The notes below the pieces were generated by a model. It searched no databases. It saw only the letters and a list, made by a program, of their open reading frames with translations, and was not told where the DNA came from. From contig JAFYOF010000098.1 of assembly GCA_017560305.1 (NCBI GenBank), positions 1 through 8,581 of the forward strand: 8,581 bases of DNA, given 5' to 3'. Position numbers and translations under genes: made by a program. Of the stretch, positions 1-6,309 are shown in pieces (position 1 is the first letter of the stretch; each line of letters opens with the position of its first letter). This stretch comes from Alistipes sp. (GTDB lineage: Bacteria > Bacteroidota > Bacteroidia > Bacteroidales > Rikenellaceae).

Positions 1-184
1 ACGCGGTTGGGAGTTTGTGTGCTTGTATGATGACAAGCAGACCTTGAAGCGCGCGATGAATGTGTCGCTTACTCCACAGTCATTCGTGGTGGATGCAAAC
101 GGTAAGATTGTCTTCTCTCACTCGGGTTACACCCCAGGCAGCGAGCAACTTCTGTTTGATCAGATTTTGAAACTCAAGAAATAG
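1..184 (+). CDS. TlpA/ResA-like thioredoxin-fold protein, C-terminal fragment (5' end outside the window)
   Basis: The reading frame is open from base 2 to a TAG at 182-184 and gives the last 60 residues of a protein that begins upstream of the window. The segment FVCLYDD, then VSLTPQSFVVDANGKIV, is the second half of a thioredoxin fold: a beta strand, a helix, the conserved cis-proline (codon at 74-76, in the TPQ turn) and a beta hairpin of the 'P-x-x-F-V-V-D-x-x-G-K-I' kind typical of TlpA/ResA/AhpC-TSA proteins. The CxxC active site and any signal peptide would lie upstream and cannot be checked, so a redox-inactive relative is possible. Such proteins in Bacteroidetes usually act in the periplasm as thiol-disulfide reductases. 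The next gene starts 9 bases after the stop, suggesting co-transcription with the outer-membrane protein and the Omp28-like lipoprotein. Confidence 0.8.
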   Translation, partial: RGWEFVCLYDDKQTLKRAMNVSLTPQSFVVDANGKIVFSHSGYTPGSEQLLFDQILKLKK

Positions 185-193
185 TAATCCTCG

Positions 194-1771
194 ATGAAAC
201 ATTTAGCATTATTTATTGCAGGATTGTTCGTTGTGGGCGTAGCCTCTGCACAGACGCAGTTTGGCGGCGGTCAGATTTCGGGTAGTTTGGAGACAAACTC
301 AATCTACTATGTGAACGATAGTAAGATTGGCGAGAGCCCCGAGGACCGCTTCGGCTCAAACAACTATCTCAAACTTGACTACTCGAATGGTCGCTTCTCG
401 GCAGGTGTGCAGACAAATGCCTTCTTGCCGGTGTTGCAGGGCTATGAGGATTTGGCGTCGGGTCACAAGTTCTACCTCTCATCGAAGTATGTGCAGTGGC
501 AGGACGAGAACTTCGAGCTCTATGTGGGTGACATCTTCGACCAGTTGGGTAATGGTCTTGTCTTCCGCTCGTTTGAGGACCGCCAGTTGGGTCTGAATAA
601 CTCGTTGGAGGGTATCCGTGGCGTCTATAACTTCGGCAACTATGTGTCGTTGAAGGGTATGTATGGTCGTCCACGCCTCTACACCGATTACGCCGACAGT
701 TGGGTGCGTGCAGCCGACTTGAGCGTATCGCTGGCTGACATCATCGGTATGGAGTCGGCGCTGCTCTCGTTGGAGGGTAGTTATGTAAACCGCTACCAGA
801 GCCTCTCGCTCGACCCGATGATGGACTTCTCGCAGGTTGGCCTCACATCTCCAAATATGGATATGTACTCTGGCCGCGTTAACTTCGGCTGGAACGGCTT
901 GTCTTTGCGCGGTGAGTATGTCTCAAAGGGTAAGGATTTGGCTGCGGCAGCGCAGCAGGCAGAGCGTGGCTCGGCAATTCTGGGTGAGGTAGGCTACAAC
1001 TACGGCAACTTCACATTTATGGGTACTTACCGCCAGCTGGACAATATGGCGACTCGCCTTTCGCTGTACGATGCGGGCGTGGGTAACACTCTTAACTACT
1101 TGCCGGCATTGACTCGCCAGTACACCTATATGCTCGCAAACCTGAACCCTTATCAGGTGAATACCGAGGGCGAGATGGGTGGTCAGGTGGACCTCTGCTA
1201 CTCGTTGCGCAACGAGGATGACCGCTATCGTTACTGGAACTTCCATGTGAACTACTCGTTGTTCTACACCCTGCGCAAGTCGCAGTCAGTTACGGGCAAC
1301 CACGAGCGTCTGTGGCAGGACTTCAACTTCGATATCGAGCGTCAGTGGGGCAAGAAGCTCAAGACTATCTTCCTCTACTCGTTCCAGGAGTGGAATCCAA
1401 CCCACGGTTTCAAGCACCGCACCTATGTGTCAAATGTCTTTGTGGGCGATGTGACATATAAGTTCGACCGCAAGAAGTCGTTGCGTGTTGAGGCGCAGTA
1501 CCTCTGGTCACACGAGTATGAGCGCGACTGGGTTGCAGGTTTGGCTGAGTTCAGCTTTGCACCTCACTGGAGCGTATTCTTTAGCGATATGTACAACAAC
1601 GGTACAACAAAGAAGAACTACTACAGCGGTGGTTTCAGCTACACCCAGAACCGCACACGCGTGCAGTTGAGCTATGGTCGTAACCGCGCAGGTTACATCT
1701 GCTCGGGCGGTGTATGCCGATTCTCGCCAGCCTATACAGGTCTGAACCTTGTTCTCACATCATCGTTCTAA
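194..1771 (+). CDS. Outer-membrane beta-barrel protein, DUF6029-like (525 aa)
   Basis: The protein starts with a type I signal peptide: K2, a hydrophobic core at residues 4-16, and an A-S-A cleavage site after A19 leaving an N-terminal Q. The rest is long, rich in Tyr, Phe, Trp, Asn and Gly, with alternating polar/hydrophobic stretches, and ends in a beta strand with a terminal Phe (LNLVLTSSF), the hallmark of Bam-assembled outer-membrane barrels. The overall pattern and its position between a TlpA-like gene and an Omp28-like gene match Bacteroidetes proteins annotated as DUF6029; that family name is from memory. Only three cysteines are present, C335, C503 and C508; the last two form a CX4C pair just before the final strand. 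No plug or TonB-box region is evident, so it is not a SusC/TonB receptor. ATG at 194 is chosen because it gives an intact signal peptide. The substrate or role is unknown. Confidence 0.85.
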   Translation: MKHLALFIAGLFVVGVASAQTQFGGGQISGSLETNSIYYVNDSKIGESPEDRFGSNNYLKLDYSNGRFSAGVQTNAFLPVLQGYEDLASGHKFYLSSKYVQWQDENFELYVGDIFDQLGNGLVFRSFEDRQLGLNNSLEGIRGVYNFGNYVSLKGMYGRPRLYTDYADSWVRAADLSVSLADIIGMESALLSLEGSYVNRYQSLSLDPMMDFSQVGLTSPNMDMYSGRVNFGWNGLSLRGEYVSKGKDLAAAAQQAERGSAILGEVGYNYGNFTFMGTYRQLDNMATRLSLYDAGVGNTLNYLPALTRQYTYMLANLNPYQVNTEGEMGGQVDLCYSLRNEDDRYRYWNFHVNYSLFYTLRKSQSVTGNHERLWQDFNFDIERQWGKKLKTIFLYSFQEWNPTHGFKHRTYVSNVFVGDVTYKFDRKKSLRVEAQYLWSHEYERDWVAGLAEFSFAPHWSVFFSDMYNNGTTKKNYYSGGFSYTQNRTRVQLSYGRNRAGYICSGGVCRFSPAYTGLNLVLTSSF

Positions 1772-1790
1772 CCCATAATACCTGAAAAAT

Positions 1791-2951
1791 ATGAAGACAA
1801 TTAAGTTATTTGCTATGTTTTGTGCAGCCTTGGTGTTGTGCAATTCGTGTTTGACAGGTGTGGGTACCGATGAGGATATGAACGCACCGGTAAAGCCTCA
1901 GATTCCCGCTGATGGCAAGTTGGAGTTGACCGCTACGCCTTCGACAATCGTAGCCGATGGCGAGCAGTTCTCGAAGCTCACGCTGACAAAGGGCGGCGTG
2001 GAGATTACCGAGGATTTCAAGCTCTATGATGGTAAGAATCAGGAGGTGACTCTGCCCGATATGAAGTTCACAACTACCCAGAAGGGTAAGTATGAGTTCT
2101 GGGCAGCCTACGGTACCGACTACACCGAGACAATCACCATCACCGCTACCGAGAAGCAGCCAGATGCGCCAGAGGCTCCGGGTGATGACAACCCTGACAA
2201 GTTAAACTTCAAGCGCCGTGTGCTCCTCATTCAGTTCACTGGTACTGGTTGTGGTTATTGCCCAGCTATGACTGCTACACTCCGTCAGGTTATGGCAGAG
2301 GAGTATTATGCTGAGAATGCTGTGTTGGTTGCAGCTCACCGCTACAATAACTCTGACCCAGCATACCTTTATGGTGCGGCTCTGGATCAGGCTATGGGTG
2401 TATCAAGCTACCCTCAGCTGGCAGTTGATATGCATACTCGTACAGGCTACACTAACTACCCATCAGTAACAAATCTGATTATCAACGCAATCAATCGAGT
2501 TGAGGCTCGTGCTGGTATCGCTGCTGTTGCCGAGTATGACGAGACAAATCGTACCGTATCAATCACTGCTACCGTTAAGGCTGGTGTAAAGAGTGAGTTT
2601 CGTGTCGGTGCCTGGTTGATTGAGGATGGCGTTTTTGGTGCACAGCAGAACTATGGTGTTGCCGAGGGTGACTTCAACATCCACGACCATTGTATCCGTG
2701 TTGCTGATAGTAAGGTAACTGGCTCTGATTTCAGCGGTCACTCGTTGGGCGTGATTGAGGCAGGCTCTACTGCCGAGCGCTCATTCTCAATCAAGATTGA
2801 CAACGCTTGGGAGGCAGAGAACTGCCGCTTGGTATTGTTCGTCACTTCACCAGAGACAAACAGCTACGGCAAGAGCTATTTCTATGTGAACAACGCAGTT
2901 GAGATGCCTATCGATGGTTCAATCGACTTTGAGTATATCGACGAGGAGTAG
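1791..2951 (+). CDS. Omp28-like outer-membrane lipoprotein with thioredoxin fold (386 aa)
   Basis: The N-terminus is a lipoprotein signal with a hydrophobic stretch at residues 5-16 and a probable lipidated Cys at C20 (NSC|LTG), followed by an acidic DED patch; C17 is a less likely alternative. Residues about 40-125 look like a small Ig-like beta domain (ATPSTIVADGEQFSKLTL), then a Pro/Asp-rich linker. From about 143 a thioredoxin fold begins (RRVLLIQFTGTGCGYCP) with a CGYC redox motif at 154-157 and a probable cis-proline at P208 (SSYPQL). The C-terminal half is a beta-rich domain containing NIHDHCIRVA, resembling a conserved Omp28 motif. Omp28 was first named as a surface protein of Porphyromonas gingivalis; its biochemical role is unsettled. 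The gene lies 19 bases after the barrel gene with an A-rich leader (tgaaaaat), is probably the last gene of the transcript, and is followed by a hairpin terminator. Confidence 0.88.
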   Translation: MKTIKLFAMFCAALVLCNSCLTGVGTDEDMNAPVKPQIPADGKLELTATPSTIVADGEQFSKLTLTKGGVEITEDFKLYDGKNQEVTLPDMKFTTTQKGKYEFWAAYGTDYTETITITATEKQPDAPEAPGDDNPDKLNFKRRVLLIQFTGTGCGYCPAMTATLRQVMAEEYYAENAVLVAAHRYNNSDPAYLYGAALDQAMGVSSYPQLAVDMHTRTGYTNYPSVTNLIINAINRVEARAGIAAVAEYDETNRTVSITATVKAGVKSEFRVGAWLIEDGVFGAQQNYGVAEGDFNIHDHCIRVADSKVTGSDFSGHSLGVIEAGSTAERSFSIKIDNAWEAENCRLVLFVTSPETNSYGKSYFYVNNAVEMPIDGSIDFEYIDEE

Positions 2952-2968
2952 CGACTTAGAAACCAAAT

Positions 2969-3013
2969 AAAAAAGATAGGTTGTCCAGTTTTCTGTGACA
3001 ACCTATCTTTTTT
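2969..3013. terminator. Bidirectional intrinsic terminator between convergent genes
   Basis: A perfect 17-base inverted repeat occupies 2969-2985 and 2997-3013 (gataggttgtc pairing with gacaacctatc, flanked by an A run on the left and a T run on the right). The 11-base spacer can extend the stem by three more pairs (cag/ctg) with a one-base bulge and a TTTT loop. Read on the plus strand, the stem ends in a T tract downstream of the Omp28-like gene. Read on the minus strand, it ends in TTTTTTATTT downstream of the GH43-like gene. The right arm's T run abuts the TAA stop of the minus-strand gene at 3013-3015. One structure therefore plausibly ends both convergent transcripts. Confidence 0.88.
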
Positions 3014-3990
3014 TATCTCTTCAAATATGGTCGCTTGCCCTTCCACAACACCTCGAAGTTGGAGAGGAACCAATCTCTGCCTCGGGTTTTGTTGCCCTGG
3101 AAGAAGAGGTAGGTGCGGCCATCCTCATCGGTGAAGATGTGTGGGTGACCCGACTCCGATTCATTCCATTCGCCAGGCTTGCCGTTCTTGAGGAATGGCT
3201 CGTCGCTGATACGCTCCCAGTGGATGCCATCCTTGCTTGTTGCGACGCCCACCTGCTGTGGCTCGTTGTTGTATGCGCCCGCGTAGAACATAAACAGACG
3301 ACCTCCCTTGCGGCAGATTGATGCGCCCTCGATGCAGCTCTTCTCCCAGTCGAGTTCGGGCTTCAGGATAGACTCGTCGCACGCCTGTGTCCAATCCTCG
3401 CGGTTAAAGTTGGTGTTGGCGGGAGCGGTTGCCACGCCCTGCATCTGTATTTTGTAATCCTTGTCGCGTGTTGCGAAGTAGAGGAAATACTTGTTCTTGA
3501 AGAAGAATACCTCGGCGTCGATGGCGCGTCCGCAGTTCCAGTCGCCCGTAGGGCTGAAGATTGGGTTTGTAGGGTTGCGCCTGAAGTTGATGCCATCCTC
3601 TGATGTGGCGTGACAAATGGCATCTTTCGGACCATTGCCGTAGGTCTGGTAGAAGAGGTGCACCTTGCCATCTCGCACCAAAGCGCCTGGGGCGCAGAGG
3701 CCCTTGCGCTCGTAGTCGCACTCTGGGTCGGGGGTAATCTCGCCCACCTTGGTCCAGTTTGTAAGGTCGTGGCTCTCGGCGATGCCTATATTCCAGCCTG
3801 AGCCTGGTTTGTCCTTGTAGGGCGGAATAGAGAAGTACATCAGGTAGCGCCCGCCGAACTTCACCACATGGGGGTCCTTGCTGTATGGCACTCCCGTGCG
3901 AGAGGTGTCGCCGAACATCATCTGCGGCGTCTGCGCCCAGCCTGCCACCATCGTGAGAGTCAAAACGAGAGAAATAAGATACTTTTTCAT
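3013..3990 (-). CDS. Secreted GH43-like five-bladed beta-propeller glycoside hydrolase (325 aa)
   Basis: The signal peptide has K2-K3, a hydrophobic core at 5-16 and probable cleavage after A19 (GWA|QTP); no lipobox is present, so the enzyme should be released into the periplasm or beyond. The mature part shows propeller-blade repeats: KFGGRYLMYFS, VRDGKVHLFYQ, FFKNKYFLYFA, CRKGGRLFMFY and DEDGRTYLFFQ, plus 'SxDGIxW/F' turns. In GH43-type enzymes the catalytic trio is Asp (base), Asp (pKa modulator) and Glu (acid). The best candidates are D39 in YSKDP, D158 in AIDAE and E221 in CIEGA, in the expected order and spacing. Seven mature-region cysteines (91, 99, 126, 153, 204, 219, 226) are noteworthy. 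A related clan (GH117, or GH32/GH130-like propellers) cannot be excluded; H282/H284 would matter in GH117. The glycan substrate cannot be inferred, since no SusC/SusD pair or other glycosidase is nearby. Confidence 0.8.
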   Translation of the reverse strand: MKKYLISLVLTLTMVAGWAQTPQMMFGDTSRTGVPYSKDPHVVKFGGRYLMYFSIPPYKDKPGSGWNIGIAESHDLTNWTKVGEITPDPECDYERKGLCAPGALVRDGKVHLFYQTYGNGPKDAICHATSEDGINFRRNPTNPIFSPTGDWNCGRAIDAEVFFFKNKYFLYFATRDKDYKIQMQGVATAPANTNFNREDWTQACDESILKPELDWEKSCIEGASICRKGGRLFMFYAGAYNNEPQQVGVATSKDGIHWERISDEPFLKNGKPGEWNESESGHPHIFTDEDGRTYLFFQGNKTRGRDWFLSNFEVLWKGKRPYLKR

Positions 3991-4027
3991 ATTAGTTGGT
4001 TTTTAGGTTTTCAGTCTGCCTGCCAAG

Positions 4028-4035
4028 CGAAGATA
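4028..4035 (-). promoter_or_regulatory. Possible -7 element of a promoter for the GH43-like gene
   Basis: On the minus strand these bases read TATCTTCG, one mismatch from the Bacteroidetes -7 consensus TAnnTTTG, about 37 bases ahead of the ATG. No convincing TTTG -33 element is visible at the expected distance. The case rests mainly on context: a strong terminator (4067-4104) lies upstream of the GH43-like gene, so a promoter should exist between 3991 and 4066. Confidence 0.3.
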
Positions 4036-4066
4036 GTAAATATTTTTCAGAGTCAGTGCAGGTTAG

Positions 4067-4104
4067 AAAAAAAAAGATTGCCCAACCTCTGCGGTCAGGC
4101 AATC
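4067..4104 (-). terminator. Intrinsic terminator of the S9 peptidase gene
   Basis: On the minus strand, beginning 24 bases past the peptidase stop codon, a stem formed by gattgcc (4098-4104) and ggcaatc (4076-4082) is interrupted by a 2x2 internal loop and continued by an acc/ggt inner stem around a 5-base loop. It is followed at once by nine T residues (4075-4067). This is a typical rho-independent structure. It should limit read-through from the peptidase gene into the GH43-like gene lying downstream on the same strand. Confidence 0.85.
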
Positions 4105-4128
4105 CCTGTCTAAACTCAAAAGTAAAAA

Positions 4129-6252
4129 TTACTTCTTCAAATACTTGTCCAACCAGCCGAAGAACTCGCGGTTCCATACGATTGAGTTCTGTGGCTTGAA
4201 TACCTGGTGAGCCTCGTTCTCGAACTCCACCAGGCGAGCGTCAACACCCATCAGGCGTGCTGCGGTGAATGCCTGCAACGACTGAGTGTAAGGGATGCGG
4301 AAGTCGTACTCGCCAGTGATGATGAGGATTGGAGTGTTCCAGTTCTGCACAAACTTGTGTGGTGAGTGGGCGTAAGAGCGCTGTGCAACGGCGTTTGACT
4401 TGTCCCAGTAGTTGCCGCCGTAGTCGTGTGTCACGAAGAAGAGCTCCTCGGTCTCGCCATACATTGACTCGAAGTTGAAGATACCGCAGTGTGAGATGAA
4501 CGCCTTGAAACGACCCTCGTGGTGACCAGCCAAGTAGTAAACCGAGTAACCGCCGTAAGATGCACCGATACAACCGAGGTTATCCTTGTCACACCAAGGC
4601 TCCTTTGCTACATCGTCGATTGCAGCCAGGTAGTCCTGAATGTTCTGACCAGAGTAGTCGCCCGAAATCTGCTCACGCCACTCGCTGCCGAATGATGGGC
4701 AGCCACGGCGGTTAGGAGCAACAACCACATAACCCTGTGATGCCATCAGCTGGAAGTTCCAGCGGTAGCTCCAGCCCTGTGAAACCACGCTCTGAGGACC
4801 ACCCTCGCAGAAGAGCAGGGTAGGGTACTTCTTCGCAGGGTCGAAGTTTGGTGGCAATACAACCCAGGTGAGCATCTCCTTGCCATCGGTTGTCTTTACC
4901 ATTCGCTTCTGCACCTGACCCATAGTCACATTGTCGTAGATGTGGGCGTTGATGTTTGAGAGCTGGGTGAGCGCGCCATCGGCGAGGTTCACCTCGTAGA
5001 GCTCCTTGTCGGCGCTGATGGTCATAAGTGTTGTGAGACACTTGCCCTCGGCGATGCTCATCGAAGCGATGTCGTGGTCGCCCGATGTGATTACCTCCAC
5101 CTTCTTAGACTCGGTGTCCACCTTGCAAACCTGCTGTGTGCCGAAGAGTGGCGAGAGGAAGTAGAGGGTCTTGTTGTCGGTCCAGATTACATTCTGCGCG
5201 CTGTGGTCGAAATCAAGTGAGAGGTCAACCATCTCGTCAGTTGCGAGTGTGTAGACATACAGGCGGTCCTTGTCAGACTCGTAGCCTGGGGTTGCCATCG
5301 AGCAGAAGGCAATCTGGCTGTCGTCTGGTGACCACACTGGGTAGCGGTCGTAACCAACGAACTCCATAATGCGCATACCCTTGTTTGTCTTAATCTTGTT
5401 GATGTTCTTTGTCGAGTCATCCTCGGTGTCGTAGATGAAGATGTCCGAGTCGGTTGAGAGTGCATACTCTGCGCCTGTGAGAGGCTTGCAGGTGTAGGCG
5501 AGCTTCTTGCCATCGTTGCTCCACGCAATCTCGGCAGTGTCGAAGTAAGGTGCAAGTGGTGCATCCCACGCAGCCTCTGCGCCGATGATGTCAATGTCGT
5601 TGGCCAAGCCTGCCGGAGTGAGGTCGGCGATGAAGATGTGGCTGTAGTCGCCCTCATCCCAATAGTCCCAGTGGCGTGACATAAGGTCGTCGTAGATGCG
5701 AGCCTTCGACTTGTCCATATCCTTGTAGATGTCCGATGACTTTGTGTCGGCAGCGTGTACCTTCTTTACATAGAAGATTTTGTCCTCGGCAGGCGATACG
5801 CCGTAACCCTCGATGCCACCCTCTACATTTGTCACCTGCTTGAGGTTTCCGCCCTTGGTGTCCATCTTCCAGAGCTGCACCTCTCCGCTGCGGTTTGATG
5901 TGAAGTAGATTGCCGAGCCATCAGCGTTCCACTGTGGGTCAGAGTTTGACGAAGTGTTGTCCGTAAGGGTTGTCACCTCGCCTGATGCCATATCACGCAC
6001 ATAGATCTGAGTGAGGCCCTTGTTCTCTGCCATATTGTAGCGAGTAACGGTGTAGAGAGCCTTTGTTGCGTCGGGTGAGAGTGACGCTGCGCCGAGACGA
6101 CCCATCTTCCACATAACCGATGGTGTGAGTTGTCCTGCCGCAATCTCTTCCTGCGTGAGTGAGTTCTCGATGTCGAGTGCTGCGGGCTTCTCAATAGTGC
6201 AAGAAGCCAACGCCATAGCTGCAATAGCCATAATTAAAGATAATTTTTTCAT
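4129..6252 (-). CDS. S9-family prolyl-oligopeptidase/DPP-like serine peptidase, lipoprotein (707 aa)
   Basis: The N-terminus is a clear type II signal peptide with lipobox L15-A16-S17-C18, so the mature enzyme is predicted to be lipid-anchored in the envelope. Residues about 40-430 form a WD40-like/TolB-like beta-propeller with repeated 'WSPDDSQIAF' and 'WNADGSAIYFTSNRSG' blades (PD40 repeats). Residues about 440-707 are the alpha/beta-hydrolase domain. The catalytic triad is readable: S565 in GASYGGY, D650 in GEYDFRIP and H682 in NEAHQVF, with S9-like spacing. The oxyanion-region motif reads CEGGPQ instead of the common HGGP. Family members cleave short peptides, often after Pro or as dipeptidyl or acylaminoacyl peptidases; subfamily and specificity cannot be fixed from sequence alone. 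The leader before ATG is A-rich (gaagaataaa). Transcription diverges from the Nudix gene 57 bases away, and the gene has its own terminator, so it is probably monocistronic. Confidence 0.92.
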   Translation of the reverse strand: MKKLSLIMAIAAMALASCTIEKPAALDIENSLTQEEIAAGQLTPSVMWKMGRLGAASLSPDATKALYTVTRYNMAENKGLTQIYVRDMASGEVTTLTDNTSSNSDPQWNADGSAIYFTSNRSGEVQLWKMDTKGGNLKQVTNVEGGIEGYGVSPAEDKIFYVKKVHAADTKSSDIYKDMDKSKARIYDDLMSRHWDYWDEGDYSHIFIADLTPAGLANDIDIIGAEAAWDAPLAPYFDTAEIAWSNDGKKLAYTCKPLTGAEYALSTDSDIFIYDTEDDSTKNINKIKTNKGMRIMEFVGYDRYPVWSPDDSQIAFCSMATPGYESDKDRLYVYTLATDEMVDLSLDFDHSAQNVIWTDNKTLYFLSPLFGTQQVCKVDTESKKVEVITSGDHDIASMSIAEGKCLTTLMTISADKELYEVNLADGALTQLSNINAHIYDNVTMGQVQKRMVKTTDGKEMLTWVVLPPNFDPAKKYPTLLFCEGGPQSVVSQGWSYRWNFQLMASQGYVVVAPNRRGCPSFGSEWREQISGDYSGQNIQDYLAAIDDVAKEPWCDKDNLGCIGASYGGYSVYYLAGHHEGRFKAFISHCGIFNFESMYGETEELFFVTHDYGGNYWDKSNAVAQRSYAHSPHKFVQNWNTPILIITGEYDFRIPYTQSLQAFTAARLMGVDARLVEFENEAHQVFKPQNSIVWNREFFGWLDKYLKK

Positions 6253-6282
6253 TTTATTCTTCTGTGTTTAACTTCATTTTCT

Positions 6283-6290
6283 TATTTTTG
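6283..6290 (+). promoter_or_regulatory. Bacteroidetes-type -7 promoter element for the Nudix-porX operon
   Basis: The bases read TATTTTTG, an exact match to the TAnnTTTG -7 consensus of the Bacteroidetes primary sigma factor. They lie 19 bases before the Nudix ATG, so transcription would start around 6296-6298 with a very short leader. The upstream -33 TTTG element is degenerate; TCTG at 6261-6264 is the nearest candidate. The site sits in a 57-base divergent intergenic region (6253-6309). No equally good -7 element is seen for the minus-strand peptidase, whose promoter may reach into the Nudix coding region. Confidence 0.6.
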
Positions 6291-6309
6291 CATAATAAAC
6301 TCAACGCCG

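Noticed and set aside
923..1246. Minus-strand open frame (107 codons) within the barrel gene
   Set aside because: It is the shadow of a confidently coding plus-strand frame with signal peptide and C-terminal barrel strand. No promoter or motif supports it.
1772..1790. Possible promoter between the barrel and Omp28-like genes
   Set aside because: The 19-base gap contains no TAnnTTTG element; an A-rich translation leader explains it.
1791..2951. Idea that the Omp28-like protein is a T9SS cargo
   Set aside because: It has a lipoprotein signal and its C-terminus lacks the Gly/Lys motif pattern of T9SS sorting domains.
2995..3321. Plus-strand open frame (108 codons) opposite the GH43-like gene
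   Set aside because: It begins inside the terminator hairpin and covers a region whose minus-strand frame has clear propeller repeats. No independent start context or domain is seen.
3992..4199. Small overlapping open frames on both strands across the peptidase-GH43 gap
   Set aside because: They translate through the terminator stem and its poly-A/T run and overlap the C-terminal coding end of the peptidase; no plausible small protein is seen.
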